From assembly GCA_963702445.1 (NCBI GenBank), contig CAVPCZ010000009.1:558001-622000 (forward strand): DNA of 64,000 bases. The letters are read 5' to 3'. Below are positions 8,418 through 18,402 of the stretch, piece after piece (the first letter of the stretch is position 1; the number at the start of each line of letters is the position of its first letter). The notes under the pieces were generated by a model. The model was not told the origin of the DNA. It saw nothing but the letters and a program-made list of their open reading frames with translations, and searched no databases. Position numbers and translations under genes: made by a program. The stretch is from CAVPCZ01 sp963702445 (GTDB lineage: Bacteria; Bacteroidota; Ignavibacteria; UBA10030; UBA6906).

Positions 8418-10654
8418 ACTCTGGATATATTGTGGCCTTGATGCTCCTCGGCCTCCTCAGTCCGCCGTTCTCGATTTCCCAATCGACAACTCCGAAACCC
8501 ACCGATCTTATCTTCGAGGCCAACAGACAACTCCGTCTCGGCAGAACCGATAGCGCCAAAGCATTGTTTGAAGCGGTTCTGCTCATGGACGAAAAATCCG
8601 TGCCCGCCCGGATCGGACTGGGGAAAGCCGCAATACAGGAAGAGCAATGGAGTGACGGATGCGATATCTTCACGGAAGTGCTGGATCGCGACCCGGCGAA
8701 CCTCTACGCCCAGTACGGAGCCGGGATATGCTACCGGGAATATGGAACTCAGGTGGGGTTGTTCATGAGGAACATCCAGTGGGGCAAGGCCGCCAACTAT
8801 TTTTCCGGGGTCATTGCACGCGACTCGTCATTTGAGGATGTCCTGTATCAATTGGCCGTTCTGCTCCGGTACAAGAAGGACAACCAGCGCGCCTTTGCGC
8901 TCGGACACCGGCAGAGCGCTTTACGCCCGGATAAGAACGAGGCAAGCCTCGGCCTGTTCAGAATCTATCGTTCCTATATTGCGGAGGAAAATCCTCAGGA
9001 GGCTCTGGATTCTCTGGCGCATATGGAGTCCGATCATGCAACCTTTTTTTCCGGCGAAGTCATGCGTCGACAGGGCAAGCTGGATGCCGCCGAACGGGTG
9101 TTCCTGGACCTCCTCTCCATGCCCAGGCAAGTTCCTTCCGAGGTTATCTTCCTCTCCCTTGCCCGTGTGTATTTTGAGAAGGGACAGCCGGCGCGTGCGG
9201 AGGAGATCTACTGGCGCGCCGTTGACAGACTTTCCTCCTGGTTGGGTGCGGCACTCCTCTTTGAAGATCTCAAGTATCTTCTCACGGATGCCGAACTGGA
9301 TGTCTACCGGACCCTTGTCTCCGACAGGAAGAAAAAGGCCTTCTTTCGTTCATTCTGGAACGTTCGAAATCCTGCACCCGCCGCAAGAACAAACGTGCGT
9401 CTTGCCGAACACTCCCGGCGCTTTCAGTTCGCCGAACGGAACTATGAGTGCTACGAATTCCGTTCCTGGTTCAACGATCCTGACAAGGTGCACCATCTTC
9501 AGTTTCCCAAGTCCTTTGCCCTGAACCGGGAGTTTAACGACAAGGGGTTGATCTGTATCCGTCACGGCGAACCTGACGACACTCAAAGAACGATGGGGAT
9601 CGGTCAGGAGGAGCAACACGAATCCTGGCTTTATTCCGCGACCGGTGACTCCCCGCAGAGGATTTTTCATTTCTCGCAGAGCAACTCCGTCGGCAACAAC
9701 TGGCGTCTGGTGAGTATGCCCGATGACCCGAAAATGCTGGAAAAGCTCGAGACATGGGACATTCGTTTCCATGAACTGGTGAGCGGCGAGCCCCTCGGCC
9801 GGGAGATGATGGTTGACCGTCTGCGGGTTGAATCACAGGTCACCGTCGCCGCCGCTCTTGCGACGGATGAGCATCGGTGGACGAAAGAGACAAAGACATT
9901 TTCGCTGCCCCACTCGATCACCGGATTCCGCAGTGATAGCGGCATGGCACAGGTGAATATCTCCTACGCACTCCCCATTCTGTCGTTGAAAGACGAGTTC
10001 AGTGACACGCTCAAGACACTGCTGGTGGAGGTGGGCGTGTCCGTCTCCGGGCCGGGCGGCGAGAAGCTGGCCTCGGGCCTCAATACGTTTTCCTTCTCTC
10101 TTTCCCCGCAAACAGGGAATTGGTACGTGGAATTGTATCGCTTCGTTCTTCATCCCGATTCTGTGAGAATTGCCATGCATGCCCGGCCGGTCGGGTCGAA
10201 CCTCATCTCCACATGGAATGCGCAACTCCGGCTCCAGGCCTATCTCCCGTCGGCACCGATGTTGAGTGATATTGAGTTTCTGCTTCCTTCCTCAACGAAG
10301 AGCAGCACCGAAATCGACGGCATCAAAGTGATCCCGTGCCCCTTCGATGCGCTTCCCCGGACCCGGCCGCTCTACGTGTACTGGGAGATGTACAATCTCA
10401 CGAAGGATGGCGACGGCAACACCAAGTACAGAACGCAGGTGTTTCTCACCCCGGGAGACTCCGCTCCAAACGACGAGAGCCGGGTCGTGTATCAGAAGGA
10501 TCACGCCGGCCAGAATGAGTTCGCATCAGAATTCGCACAAATCGATGTGCGCGAATACGACGAGGGTACCTACACGCTGACCGTGCAGATTACCGACCGG
10601 CTGATGGTGCACACATTTTCAAGATCGCGAATTGTCAAATTGACAGAGGGGTAG
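8408..10654 (+). CDS. GWxTD-like TPR protein, secreted
   Basis: 748 residues, intact. GTG at 8408 or ATG at 8414 can start it; both give a signal peptide (VALMLLGLLSPPFSIS). Residues about 35-300 are tetratricopeptide-like helices. The middle resembles the GWxTD domain found in Acidobacteriota, Ignavibacteriota and relatives: KKKAFFRSFWNVRNP, then LICIRHGEPDDTQRT and ESWLYSATG. The name-giving GWxTD tetrad itself is not seen. The C-terminal third is beta-rich and ends in a segment like the family's Ig-like tail. It probably acts in the periplasm or on the surface; its function is unknown for the whole family. It overlaps the upstream dehydrogenase. Confidence 0.7.
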   Translation: MAMNSGYIVALMLLGLLSPPFSISQSTTPKPTDLIFEANRQLRLGRTDSAKALFEAVLLMDEKSVPARIGLGKAAIQEEQWSDGCDIFTEVLDRDPANLYAQYGAGICYREYGTQVGLFMRNIQWGKAANYFSGVIARDSSFEDVLYQLAVLLRYKKDNQRAFALGHRQSALRPDKNEASLGLFRIYRSYIAEENPQEALDSLAHMESDHATFFSGEVMRRQGKLDAAERVFLDLLSMPRQVPSEVIFLSLARVYFEKGQPARAEEIYWRAVDRLSSWLGAALLFEDLKYLLTDAELDVYRTLVSDRKKKAFFRSFWNVRNPAPAARTNVRLAEHSRRFQFAERNYECYEFRSWFNDPDKVHHLQFPKSFALNREFNDKGLICIRHGEPDDTQRTMGIGQEEQHESWLYSATGDSPQRIFHFSQSNSVGNNWRLVSMPDDPKMLEKLETWDIRFHELVSGEPLGREMMVDRLRVESQVTVAAALATDEHRWTKETKTFSLPHSITGFRSDSGMAQVNISYALPILSLKDEFSDTLKTLLVEVGVSVSGPGGEKLASGLNTFSFSLSPQTGNWYVELYRFVLHPDSVRIAMHARPVGSNLISTWNAQLRLQAYLPSAPMLSDIEFLLPSSTKSSTEIDGIKVIPCPFDALPRTRPLYVYWEMYNLTKDGDGNTKYRTQVFLTPGDSAPNDESRVVYQKDHAGQNEFASEFAQIDVREYDEGTYTLTVQITDRLMVHTFSRSRIVKLTEG

Positions 10655-10786
10655 AACGCGGGATCCCTCCGCAGGCTGAAGTCGTTCAGCGCCGGTGACG
10701 GCGACAACCTCCGTTCCATTGCTACAATGAAACCGGACCCTACCTCCGCTTTATCTCTATCTTTCTGCACAACCCGGGAGATGACG

Positions 10787-11842
10787 ATGCCTGTATCATT
10801 GCGCGTGCTGACCTTCGTTCTCGCGGTGGCTTGCGTGCCCCTGGTCCCCGCAACGGCACAGCATTCCCGCACCAGCGATGACACCACCCGATTCATCTGG
10901 AAACGTTACCCCGGCAATCCCGTTTTTCCCGCAGTGGCCGGCACGTGGTACGACGTGCAATCCGCCAACCCGGACCTGTTGTTCAACGGCGACACATTCT
11001 TTATGTACTTCCGCGGGCAGCGCGGCGGACATGACCGGATCGGGGTGGCAACAATCCCACAAGCGAAGTTTGACGGTGTCACGTGGAATATCCTGCCGGA
11101 CCCGGTTATCGACGTCGGCGAACCGGGAACGTGGGATGAAAACCACGCGCTCGATCCCGCCGCAATCCTCGCGAACGGGAAAGTCTACCTGTACTACACG
11201 GCCTCATCCCCCAAAGCGGACCGCGCGATCTGCCTTGCCGTGTCTGACGATGGCATCCACTTCAAGAAGTACGAAGAGAACCCCGTTGTCATCGGCGGCG
11301 GTCCGGAAGTGGTCTACCGCGACAGCCTCTTCTATCTCTACTTCTGGAAGCAGGTTCCCGGGAAAAAGGGGTTTCAGATCCACTATGCCACCTCGACCGA
11401 CGGGTTCCACTACGCGGAGGCAGAGCCTGCCCGGTCGCTGGCACTTCCCGTCGGGCAGGAAGGAACGTGGGACAGCTTCACCGTTGAGACGCAACGGATC
11501 TTCTCTGAAGGCGGCCTCTACTACATGATCTACTGCGGCTCCGACCGCAACAAAGACTACCCGTTCAACGCGGGGCTTGCTACGTCCAGAGACCTGATCC
11601 ACTGGACGAAGTATCCCGGCAACCCGATATTCAGCCGTGGTGAGGAAGGCCAGTGGGACGAGGGAGCGATCTGGTTCACCACGGTCGAGAGGATCAACGG
11701 CCGGTACTACATGTGGTACGAGGGATACGGGGGCGGCACGGCCCGAACAGAACCTTACGGAAGCTATCTCAAGGGAGGAAGATCGCAGGTGGGCATGGCG
11801 ACACTGGACGCGCCCTATTTTTATGTAAGGCCGGACCGCTGA
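10787..11842 (+). CDS. Five-bladed beta-propeller glycosidase-like protein (GH43/GH32/GH130 fold), secreted
   Basis: 351 residues. GGGAG at 10776-10780 is correctly spaced for the ATG at 10787, which opens a signal peptide ending near ATAQ. The mature protein has repeated blades with the WxxYPGNPVF / YPGNPIF pattern, aromatic FMYFRG, YLYYTA, YLYFWK and YYMWYEGYGG strands and acidic loops (WDENHALDP, WDSFTVETQ). This is the pattern of family 43/32/130-type propellers acting on or binding glycans. A specific substrate cannot be assigned. It is probably periplasmic or extracellular. Confidence 0.75.
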   Translation: MPVSLRVLTFVLAVACVPLVPATAQHSRTSDDTTRFIWKRYPGNPVFPAVAGTWYDVQSANPDLLFNGDTFFMYFRGQRGGHDRIGVATIPQAKFDGVTWNILPDPVIDVGEPGTWDENHALDPAAILANGKVYLYYTASSPKADRAICLAVSDDGIHFKKYEENPVVIGGGPEVVYRDSLFYLYFWKQVPGKKGFQIHYATSTDGFHYAEAEPARSLALPVGQEGTWDSFTVETQRIFSEGGLYYMIYCGSDRNKDYPFNAGLATSRDLIHWTKYPGNPIFSRGEEGQWDEGAIWFTTVERINGRYYMWYEGYGGGTARTEPYGSYLKGGRSQVGMATLDAPYFYVRPDR

Positions 11843-11878
11843 AGCTGTCAGGCCGGTCCAGGAACCGGGCCGGTGGGC

Positions 11879-12757
11879 CTATCTCCCGAAATTGTAGGCG
11901 AACCCGAGCCACGGCAGAAAGGGGAACCCTTCGGAAATTCCTTTTCCGTTCTCCATCGGGTAGAAGAACCCGAGGTCGGCGGCAATGTTTTCCCCGAAGA
12001 AGCGGAAGCCAAATGACAGGAGCGACACGTCAGAGCCGACCGGGAACCAGTTTTCCGTGATCAGCTTGAAGCTGTTGGAAACCTGGACTTCTCCTCCCAC
12101 AAGGACCAAGGGGTTGCTGGCGAATTCGCCTTCGGAGTATCCGTACCCGAGTCCGAAGGTCAGGCCGGCCCTCGGAGTTCCGTAAGTCCCCAGTCCGTAC
12201 ACAATCGCCAATGCATCATTTTCGCTCGAAAACGTGTTCATGTACAATGCACCAATTCCGGCACTAAACATCTCGTCCTGAGTGGTGAACGCCAGCTTGG
12301 GAGCCAGGTAGAAAAGCTGATCAGGGGCTCCCGGCACAATGGTCAACCCTCCGCCGAGTGAAAGAACATCGGCTATCCCCACTGCCGCATAAGTGAAGAA
12401 GATCTCATAGGCAGCGAAGTACCCCTCTCCCGATCTGAGCGGCCGGGCCGTGGGACCGAACAGGAGCCGGGATCCGTTCGGGTCGACACGCCGGTATTCG
12501 CCTCCTTCGATAGTTCCGCGCAGGCGTTCGATGTTCGAGACAGCTCCGCGCGGCAGGGTTATGGTGATTCCTGATCCCATCTGGATCCTCAACGAGTCGG
12601 GAGTTGAAGAAGCGATGGTGCCCACGAATGCAGAACCATCTTTCAGGGTGATCCGGTAGATCTGGCTGGTTGAGTCAGGGGCGGCCGCGCTTGATGCAGC
12701 GGGCACAAGAAGAAGGAAGAGCAATGCTCCCAGTACTATTACGGTGCGCTTCAGCAT
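11879..12757 (-). CDS. Secreted beta-barrel-like protein, unknown function
   Basis: 292 residues with a clear signal peptide (VLGALLFLLLVPAASSAAA). The region after it (ITLKDGSAFVGTIASS) resembles an Sm-like/LSM beta domain often found at the N-terminus of such proteins. The rest alternates hydrophobic and polar residues with many glycines, as in outer-membrane beta-barrels, and ends in aromatic AYNFGR. No specific family recognised. It is convergent with the propeller gene (37-base gap) and has its own promoter at 12968-12996. Confidence 0.65.
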   Translation of the reverse strand: MLKRTVIVLGALLFLLLVPAASSAAAPDSTSQIYRITLKDGSAFVGTIASSTPDSLRIQMGSGITITLPRGAVSNIERLRGTIEGGEYRRVDPNGSRLLFGPTARPLRSGEGYFAAYEIFFTYAAVGIADVLSLGGGLTIVPGAPDQLFYLAPKLAFTTQDEMFSAGIGALYMNTFSSENDALAIVYGLGTYGTPRAGLTFGLGYGYSEGEFASNPLVLVGGEVQVSNSFKLITENWFPVGSDVSLLSFGFRFFGENIAADLGFFYPMENGKGISEGFPFLPWLGFAYNFGR

Positions 12758-12967
12758 GGAGTCCTCCTCTGCATCGTGATTGTGTCATCCTGCAGGAAAG
12801 ATATAGATGAATCGCCGGGTCCTGTCACGCCCTTGTCGCAAGCATGTCATAGTGTTGTCGCTGGTGCCTGACCCGGAGGACTTCGGATCCTTACGATCGT
12901 CGACCCGTCCGTCTTATCCGGACTATTCCGGATGGCACCCTCTGTTCGAAACCCACAACTACGGGGT

Positions 12968-12996
12968 AAGATAGGGGAGGAGAGCGTGAGAGTCAA
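12968..12996 (-). promoter_or_regulatory. Sigma70-like promoter for the minus-strand gene ending at 11879
   Basis: Reading the minus strand: -35 TTGACT (12996-12991), 17-base spacer, -10 TATCTT (12973-12968). The expected transcription start is near 12961, leaving a leader of about 200 bases. The same hexamers and spacing recur elsewhere in this window. Confidence 0.65.
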
Positions 12997-13117
12997 TTGT
13001 AGAAAAGAATGTCAAGAGCGGACACTCAGGTGATGGTCACTTCAAGACCGGGGTTCGGGATGAATTATTCAGGATTTTGTTGTACATTGGCGTTATTCAC
13101 TCCCATAGAGGACCACA

Positions 13118-13951
13118 ATGCTGCGTAAACAAGTCGTCGGGCTCATGCTGGTGCTTTTCACCTGTTCATACGGGTTTGCTCAGGATGAAACGGATGTCAA
13201 AGGCAGTCTGGACCACCCCCTGTTCACACGGATGCCGGGATATTTCATTTCCAATTACGAGGTCAAGGAGTTCGACAAAGTCACTTCTGCGTATCTGTCG
13301 GGTCAGGATGAGAACTGGGAGGGAAAGGTTACGGTTCTGGGATACACGATAAAGACCGGTGCGAAACAGGCGAGCATGCTGCAGATCGGGCGCAACTACG
13401 AGAGTGCTCTGAAGAAGATCGGGGGAAAGATCCTGGTCAGCGAAGGCCGGGTGATTGAAGGAAAGATCGAAAAGAACGGTGCCGTGACCTATGTTCATGC
13501 CGAGGCCTTCAACGAAGGCCACGAATACGCGGTGACGGTTGTGGAAAAAGGGACGATGAAGCAGGATGTTGTTGCGGATGCGGCGGCACTGAGCGCGAGT
13601 ATTGCGGCCACAGGAAAAGCAGCCGTGTACGGCATCTACTTTGATACGGGTAAATCGATTGTGAAACCGGAGTCGAGCCCTTCGCTTGATGAAATCACAA
13701 AACTCCTGAAACAGAACACCGGCATGGCACTGTACGTGGTGGGGCACACGGACAACGTGGGGGCGCTGGATCCCAATCTCAAATTGTCGGCAGACCGTGC
13801 GGATGCGGTTGTGAAAGCCTTGATTGGCAGGGGTGTTGCCGCTTCCCGCCTCAAGGGTGCAGGTGTCGGGCCGTATTGTCCCGTGGAATCAAATCGCACG
13901 GAAGCGGGGAAGGCCCTGAACCGGCGGGTGGAGCTTGTGGAACAGAAGTAG
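13118..13951 (+). CDS. OmpA-family outer-membrane protein
   Basis: 277 residues. A signal peptide (LMLVLFTCSYGFAQ) is followed by a roughly 140-residue domain without a recognised motif. The C-terminus is an OmpA/Pal peptidoglycan-binding domain: GIYFDTGKS (about 165-173), VVGHTDNVG (about 207-215), LSADRADAV and the closing NRRVELV. The domain binds diaminopimelate in peptidoglycan, so this is probably a periplasmic or outer-membrane-associated anchor. No beta-barrel domain is evident at the N-terminus. It is monocistronic. Confidence 0.9.
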   Translation: MLRKQVVGLMLVLFTCSYGFAQDETDVKGSLDHPLFTRMPGYFISNYEVKEFDKVTSAYLSGQDENWEGKVTVLGYTIKTGAKQASMLQIGRNYESALKKIGGKILVSEGRVIEGKIEKNGAVTYVHAEAFNEGHEYAVTVVEKGTMKQDVVADAAALSASIAATGKAAVYGIYFDTGKSIVKPESSPSLDEITKLLKQNTGMALYVVGHTDNVGALDPNLKLSADRADAVVKALIGRGVAASRLKGAGVGPYCPVESNRTEAGKALNRRVELVEQK

Positions 13952-14011
13952 AAGCCGTTTCGTGAATCATAGAGTCATCTCCGGTAAGGATGCCTTCAAG
14001 AGCAAAGGCGG

Positions 14012-15628
14012 CTAATATCGCACCATCTTGAACCGGCAGGATCCTTCGGGCTGACTTGCAGGGAGAGTTATGAATGTCAGCCCATCCACCTGTTCGGCCG
14101 GCACAGGATGCCCTTCAATGCTGGCCCGAATACCGGTGGAACCGGGATGCCGCGGCAAACGCACGCCAATGCGTTGGGACAAAAGTCCCGTATAGCTTCC
14201 GCCGACGCTGTCGATGGTCATCCCGTATTGCAGGCTCCGGCCGCGCCAAGAGAGCGTCTGGCCGAACCCTTTCTGCCAGAATTCGGTTGTCACCAGAGGG
14301 GCAATCACCACTGAACCATCCAGCCTCAAATCCACCCCCAGAACAAAACGCTGCACAATGCGTATGAGATTCGCCGGGTACTCGCAGTAGGTGTCCGGGC
14401 CCGCGGCAAGAAAGCTCCCCTTCCTGTCAGGCTGATAGCGCTCGTGCCAGGAATAGCCGTTCTCGCGGCCCACCTGACTGACCTTGCGAAGCCCATCCAG
14501 GAGTCCAGCTGCATCCCCCATGCACGAACGGGCCCAGGCCTCCAGGTACCAGGCCCTGCCCATGGCCGCCAGGTCGTGGCGGTCCGGAGTTGTGAATTCC
14601 CACGTCTCATATGTTTCCGGGAGTGTGGCAATGCCGGTGGGCATCCCGCCGTAATGGAATCGGTTCTCATCTTTCAGTTTCGGCCAGAGAATTGACCGCT
14701 GTTCGGCCGTGGCAATCCCGGTCGCGATCGCAGCCCAATCTACATCCGTCAGCCCGTGATTGCTGATGAGCCCCCGCTGCGGGTGGAGGTACTCTCCGAA
14801 ATGATCCCCGACCCAGAACACAGATGTAAAATGGATCTGAATGCGATCAGCCAGCCGGTCATAGCGCTGCTCTCTTTCCCTGAATCTCATCTTTCGATTC
14901 AGGGCAGCAACGCGGCGCAAGGCATCCACAGCATAGCACTGAGTTACTCCGTCTGACTCGATCCGGGTGGGCCGTTCAACATAGTAGCCGCAACCCCTTA
15001 CGGCACCGCTTTTCGATGTCAAGGAATCCAGATAATCAGCCGCAAGATTGATTGAAGGGAGCTGCTTCTCAAGCCACAGGGTGTCCAGCGTATATCGGAA
15101 GATCACGTCGGCATTCTGGATATAGGTTATGCTGGCTGTGGCTTCGAGCGGGTTTCCCGGGACCCAGTGCCTGTAGAGTCCGCCATTGAGATCCACGCGG
15201 GACTGCATGCTGTCCGGCCCGATCATCTTGCCGGCAAAAGAGGGAAGGATGGCGAGAGGCAAGAGCCCATCCTGTCGTTGAAACGAGCGGACATAGTTCC
15301 AGTTGGCCTCAACGACATCGGCCTGCCCGAGCCACAACAGTGCGTCGGTGAGCTGATGGCCATCCAGCGATGGATAAGTATTACCGTATCCAAATCCCTG
15401 ACCATCTGCGCAGACAGACCAGTATCCGAAAAAGACCCCGGGGTTCACCGCTGCGAGCACGTTCTTCACAGCCGCCTGCTTGTATGTCACCGCGAGACCG
15501 CTGTCGGGGAACCAGGGGAACTGGACTTGAGCCTCCAGGATCCCTGCGAACAAGAACCATTGGATAAGAACAAGGCATGATCGGCGGAGGATTGGGCGTT
15601 GATTGTGATAGGCATGTTGCGGAATCAT
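14012..15628 (-). CDS. Secreted (alpha/alpha)6-barrel glycosidase-like protein
   Basis: 538 residues from the ATG at 15628, chosen for its GAGAG site and a following signal peptide (SCLVLIQWFLFAGILEAQ). The body is helix-rich with the pattern of six-hairpin glycosidases (trehalase, GH63, alpha-L-rhamnosidase or MGH1-type): SLDGHQLTDALLWLGQ, RSFQRQDGLLP, SDGVTQCYAVDALRR, PETYETWEFTTPDRHD. The acidic residues in these stretches are candidates for catalysis. The C-terminal 100 residues form a beta domain. The exact family and substrate are unclear. It is transcribed from its own promoter, divergent from the metalloprotease gene. Confidence 0.7.
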   Translation of the reverse strand: MIPQHAYHNQRPILRRSCLVLIQWFLFAGILEAQVQFPWFPDSGLAVTYKQAAVKNVLAAVNPGVFFGYWSVCADGQGFGYGNTYPSLDGHQLTDALLWLGQADVVEANWNYVRSFQRQDGLLPLAILPSFAGKMIGPDSMQSRVDLNGGLYRHWVPGNPLEATASITYIQNADVIFRYTLDTLWLEKQLPSINLAADYLDSLTSKSGAVRGCGYYVERPTRIESDGVTQCYAVDALRRVAALNRKMRFREREQRYDRLADRIQIHFTSVFWVGDHFGEYLHPQRGLISNHGLTDVDWAAIATGIATAEQRSILWPKLKDENRFHYGGMPTGIATLPETYETWEFTTPDRHDLAAMGRAWYLEAWARSCMGDAAGLLDGLRKVSQVGRENGYSWHERYQPDRKGSFLAAGPDTYCEYPANLIRIVQRFVLGVDLRLDGSVVIAPLVTTEFWQKGFGQTLSWRGRSLQYGMTIDSVGGSYTGLLSQRIGVRLPRHPGSTGIRASIEGHPVPAEQVDGLTFITLPASQPEGSCRFKMVRY

Positions 15629-15804
15629 GGTACTCTCGCTCAATCTGGTCATGGGAGAAAGAGACCCCACCAGGACCTCCCATCTGGCGGTCTGGGAAGC
15701 GGGTGACCGGTGCCGGAGCAGGTGGGAGGCTTGCGCATTGCGCCTTCGGGACGAAGGGACATATGGAACGCCCGTTCGTTTCTGGGGCCAAGGAGTTGCA
15801 CTGG

Positions 15805-15833
15805 AATATGCTCACTTGAAGAACATATGTCAA
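15805..15833 (-). promoter_or_regulatory. Sigma70-like promoter for the glycosidase-like gene
   Basis: On the minus strand: -35 TTGACA (15833-15828), 17-base spacer, -10 CATATT (15810-15805). It lies about 180 bases upstream of the ATG at 15628. Confidence 0.5.
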
Positions 15834-15881
15834 CCCCGCCGTGGTACCACGCTATTCCATCAATATCACGTGTTTGCGTGA

Positions 15882-15910
15882 TTGACCCTTGTTCTTCTGT
15901 TGGGTAGCTT
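15882..15910 (+). promoter_or_regulatory. Possible sigma70-like promoter for the metalloprotease gene
   Basis: -35 TTGACC (15882-15887), 17-base spacer, -10 TAGCTT (15905-15910). The -10 is weaker than in the other sites. The gene starts at 16067, giving a leader of about 150 bases. The rest of 15629-16066 shows no gene. Confidence 0.4.
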
Positions 15911-16066
15911 CCGAATAGACTCTCGTGAACCGGGTAGCTCACCCGGCCATCGGGCGGTGGCTCTTCATGCAGCATCCTTGACGTCGGTTGGACGGAAGAC
16001 CGGCGTTCACAGACGGCAAGCCGGCATTCACGAAGGATACCATTCAACAGAGAAGACGAGGACACG

Positions 16067-18262
16067 ATGGCAAAGAAGAACTCAACCGGCAAATGGTGTT
16101 TCTGCGGCTTCCTCTTGCTCTCCATGCTCCAGATGGTGGCCCAGGCTCAGAATCACTCCTCCTCCCCCATACGCACTTCTCCGGCAGGGCAGCAGATCAT
16201 CCTGCACGAATATGGCGAAGCCAGGGCTGTCGAGCAGACGACGGAAGTCTGGTCAGCGAGGACGCCGGGGAATGGCCCGGAGGGTGACATTCTGCAGTCC
16301 TCCCCCGGGGGGCTTTCGGGTCCAGGGTCAAGGACGGCCATTCGGGGAGTCGAATGGATCGAGCAGGATCGCGGAGCGGTGTACAACCAGCCCGGCGAGT
16401 TCACTCGTGTCCGCGTCAAATGGAGCTCTTCGACGGCCATAAAAGGAATGCGCATCAACACCTCCCCCCCGGTCCCGATGTTTGACGACGGAACGCACGG
16501 GGATAAGCTCGCCGGCGATGGGATCTGGACATTGGACTCTCTTTCAATCTACTCATCCCTGGCCGCGACGCCGGCATACCGGGTCGCGAAGGATGCCAAA
16601 TACGGAAGTGCCGTAACCTGGTGGATGGCGGTGGAGTGGCAGCTTGCTGACGGGACGTGGGAGAACGACGGGTATGCGTACGTCCGGCTGGGTTTCGTTG
16701 ATCCTCTGGCCACCTTCGATGTGCAGAAGCTGGGCGTCGGGCTCTGGGCAACGGAGTACGGCCTGTTCATCGAAGATAGTCTGCAAAGCCAGAAGACATT
16801 CCCCGGTTACCCGGTGACGGACAAGACGTGGTCCTATCTGATGAAACCGGCATCGACCCTTCTGTATTCACGTCTCCCCGATGCGTACGATTTCCTTGTT
16901 GTGACACCGGCGACTCCTCTCTGGCTCCCGAACCCGTTGTTGTTGGAACGGGTCCCGAACGCTTCAAGCGTGAGGAATGAAGTGGAGGGTGTTGGTATGA
17001 CCCTTTTTGACAATAGTGCGGGGTGGGGATCCGCGGCCAGACTGAAAACCGTGGTCTACCATTCCAGCGGCCCCTTTACTATGCTTGCTCATGAGCTCGG
17101 GCACAAGTGGATGGCCTATCTCGATTCGCTCACCTTTTCCAACGGGGCGTGCGGAGTACACTGGGCGGAGCACCAGACCATAGGCGGCAACATGGGACTC
17201 TGGCCCAAAATCGTTGAAACCTCACCCGGAGTATTCAAAGGAGTGATGCAGCACAAGCCGGATGCGTTCAATGCGTCCTTCTCGGACCTTGATCTCTACC
17301 TTATGGGCTTGAAGCCCCTGAGCGACGTGCCCCTGCTCAAACGACTCAACAATCCCGACTACACGAATCCCGATTCGGTGCGCTACACATCGATTACGAC
17401 AATCGATCCGGCGACCCTCCCGATGAGGTACGGGGCGCGGCGCCCCGCGTACCCGGGGGCCCAACGCGATTTCACCATGGCGACGATTATCGTGAAACCT
17501 CTCGGATGGACAGACGCGGAGTTCGCCTATTTCTCCCTCCTGGCGAAGCATGCTGCGGACACGCTCGATGACGGGTTTGGATACAACTACTGTTTTGAAA
17601 AAGCGGCGAAGAAGCTGGGCACACTTGAGAGCAGGATGCACACACCGACGGGAGTTCCGTCGGTGCCGGTATTGAAATCCCCGGCCGATGGAGCGACCGG
17701 CCAGCCGCTTCTGGCAACGCTCAGGTGGGACACATCCCAGGCGGCAACAGGTTATCACGTGCAGGTGTCAAAGAAGAATGATTTCACAGACACGCTCGTC
17801 CAGAAGGGCGGGTTGACCGCCACAAGTATTGCTCCCTCCGGGCTCAGACAAAGCACGACCTACTACTGGAGGGTCCGTGCGACCGGTGCGGCGGGGATCA
17901 GCCGGTTCTCCTCCCCCCGTTCGTTTACGACAGGCGCGGCGACGGCGGTGGAGGCATCAGACGGCACGATCATCAAAGAATTTGCTCTCCATCAGAGCTA
18001 CCCCAATCCCTTCAATCCATCCGCGACGATTTCGTACGCCCTGCCCGTCCGGTCATCGGTGATCCTCTCCGTCTTCAATGCGCTGGGTCAGCGTGTCGCA
18101 ACGCCGGTCCACGGCGAGAAGGAGGCGGGGATTCATGAAGTGCAGTTCGACGGTTCGGGACTGGCGTCCGGCGTGTACTTCTACCGAATGCAGGCGGCGG
18201 ACCCCTCGGGAGGCCCGGGAAACGCCTTTGTGCAGACGAAGAAGTTCATACTGGCGAAGTAG
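16067..18262 (+). CDS. Secreted zinc metalloprotease-like protein with fibronectin III and type IX sorting domain
   Basis: 731 residues, intact. A signal peptide (FLLLSMLQMVAQAQ) leads to a region with a choice-of-anchor-like MFDDGTHGDKLAGDGIW segment. The zincin motif HELGHKW is at 342-348. An HExxH zinc site is typical of metallopeptidases, and here the third ligand may come from the following LDSL or HWAEHQ region. A fibronectin III-like module (about 530-620) precedes the C-terminal sorting domain, which opens with SYPNPFNPSATISYALP and ends VQTKKFILAK. That domain directs export by the type IX system. Probable role: cell-surface or released protease. Confidence 0.85.
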   Translation: MAKKNSTGKWCFCGFLLLSMLQMVAQAQNHSSSPIRTSPAGQQIILHEYGEARAVEQTTEVWSARTPGNGPEGDILQSSPGGLSGPGSRTAIRGVEWIEQDRGAVYNQPGEFTRVRVKWSSSTAIKGMRINTSPPVPMFDDGTHGDKLAGDGIWTLDSLSIYSSLAATPAYRVAKDAKYGSAVTWWMAVEWQLADGTWENDGYAYVRLGFVDPLATFDVQKLGVGLWATEYGLFIEDSLQSQKTFPGYPVTDKTWSYLMKPASTLLYSRLPDAYDFLVVTPATPLWLPNPLLLERVPNASSVRNEVEGVGMTLFDNSAGWGSAARLKTVVYHSSGPFTMLAHELGHKWMAYLDSLTFSNGACGVHWAEHQTIGGNMGLWPKIVETSPGVFKGVMQHKPDAFNASFSDLDLYLMGLKPLSDVPLLKRLNNPDYTNPDSVRYTSITTIDPATLPMRYGARRPAYPGAQRDFTMATIIVKPLGWTDAEFAYFSLLAKHAADTLDDGFGYNYCFEKAAKKLGTLESRMHTPTGVPSVPVLKSPADGATGQPLLATLRWDTSQAATGYHVQVSKKNDFTDTLVQKGGLTATSIAPSGLRQSTTYYWRVRATGAAGISRFSSPRSFTTGAATAVEASDGTIIKEFALHQSYPNPFNPSATISYALPVRSSVILSVFNALGQRVATPVHGEKEAGIHEVQFDGSGLASGVYFYRMQAADPSGGPGNAFVQTKKFILAK

Positions 18263-18402
18263 GTTTTTCGGGAACGCTATACGATTCGGGGGTGTTGTAT
18301 ACCCTACAGCTGGGACCAACCTCAGAGTCCGGCCATCGGGAGCGGGCAGCAGTGTTGTGAGCTGCCCAATCCTTCTTCTTACTACCATCAAAGGGAACAA
18401 TC

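Noticed and set aside
13060..13088. Promoter for the OmpA gene with -10 TACATT at 13083
   Set aside because: The -10 fits the window consensus, but the base string 17 upstream is not a convincing -35.
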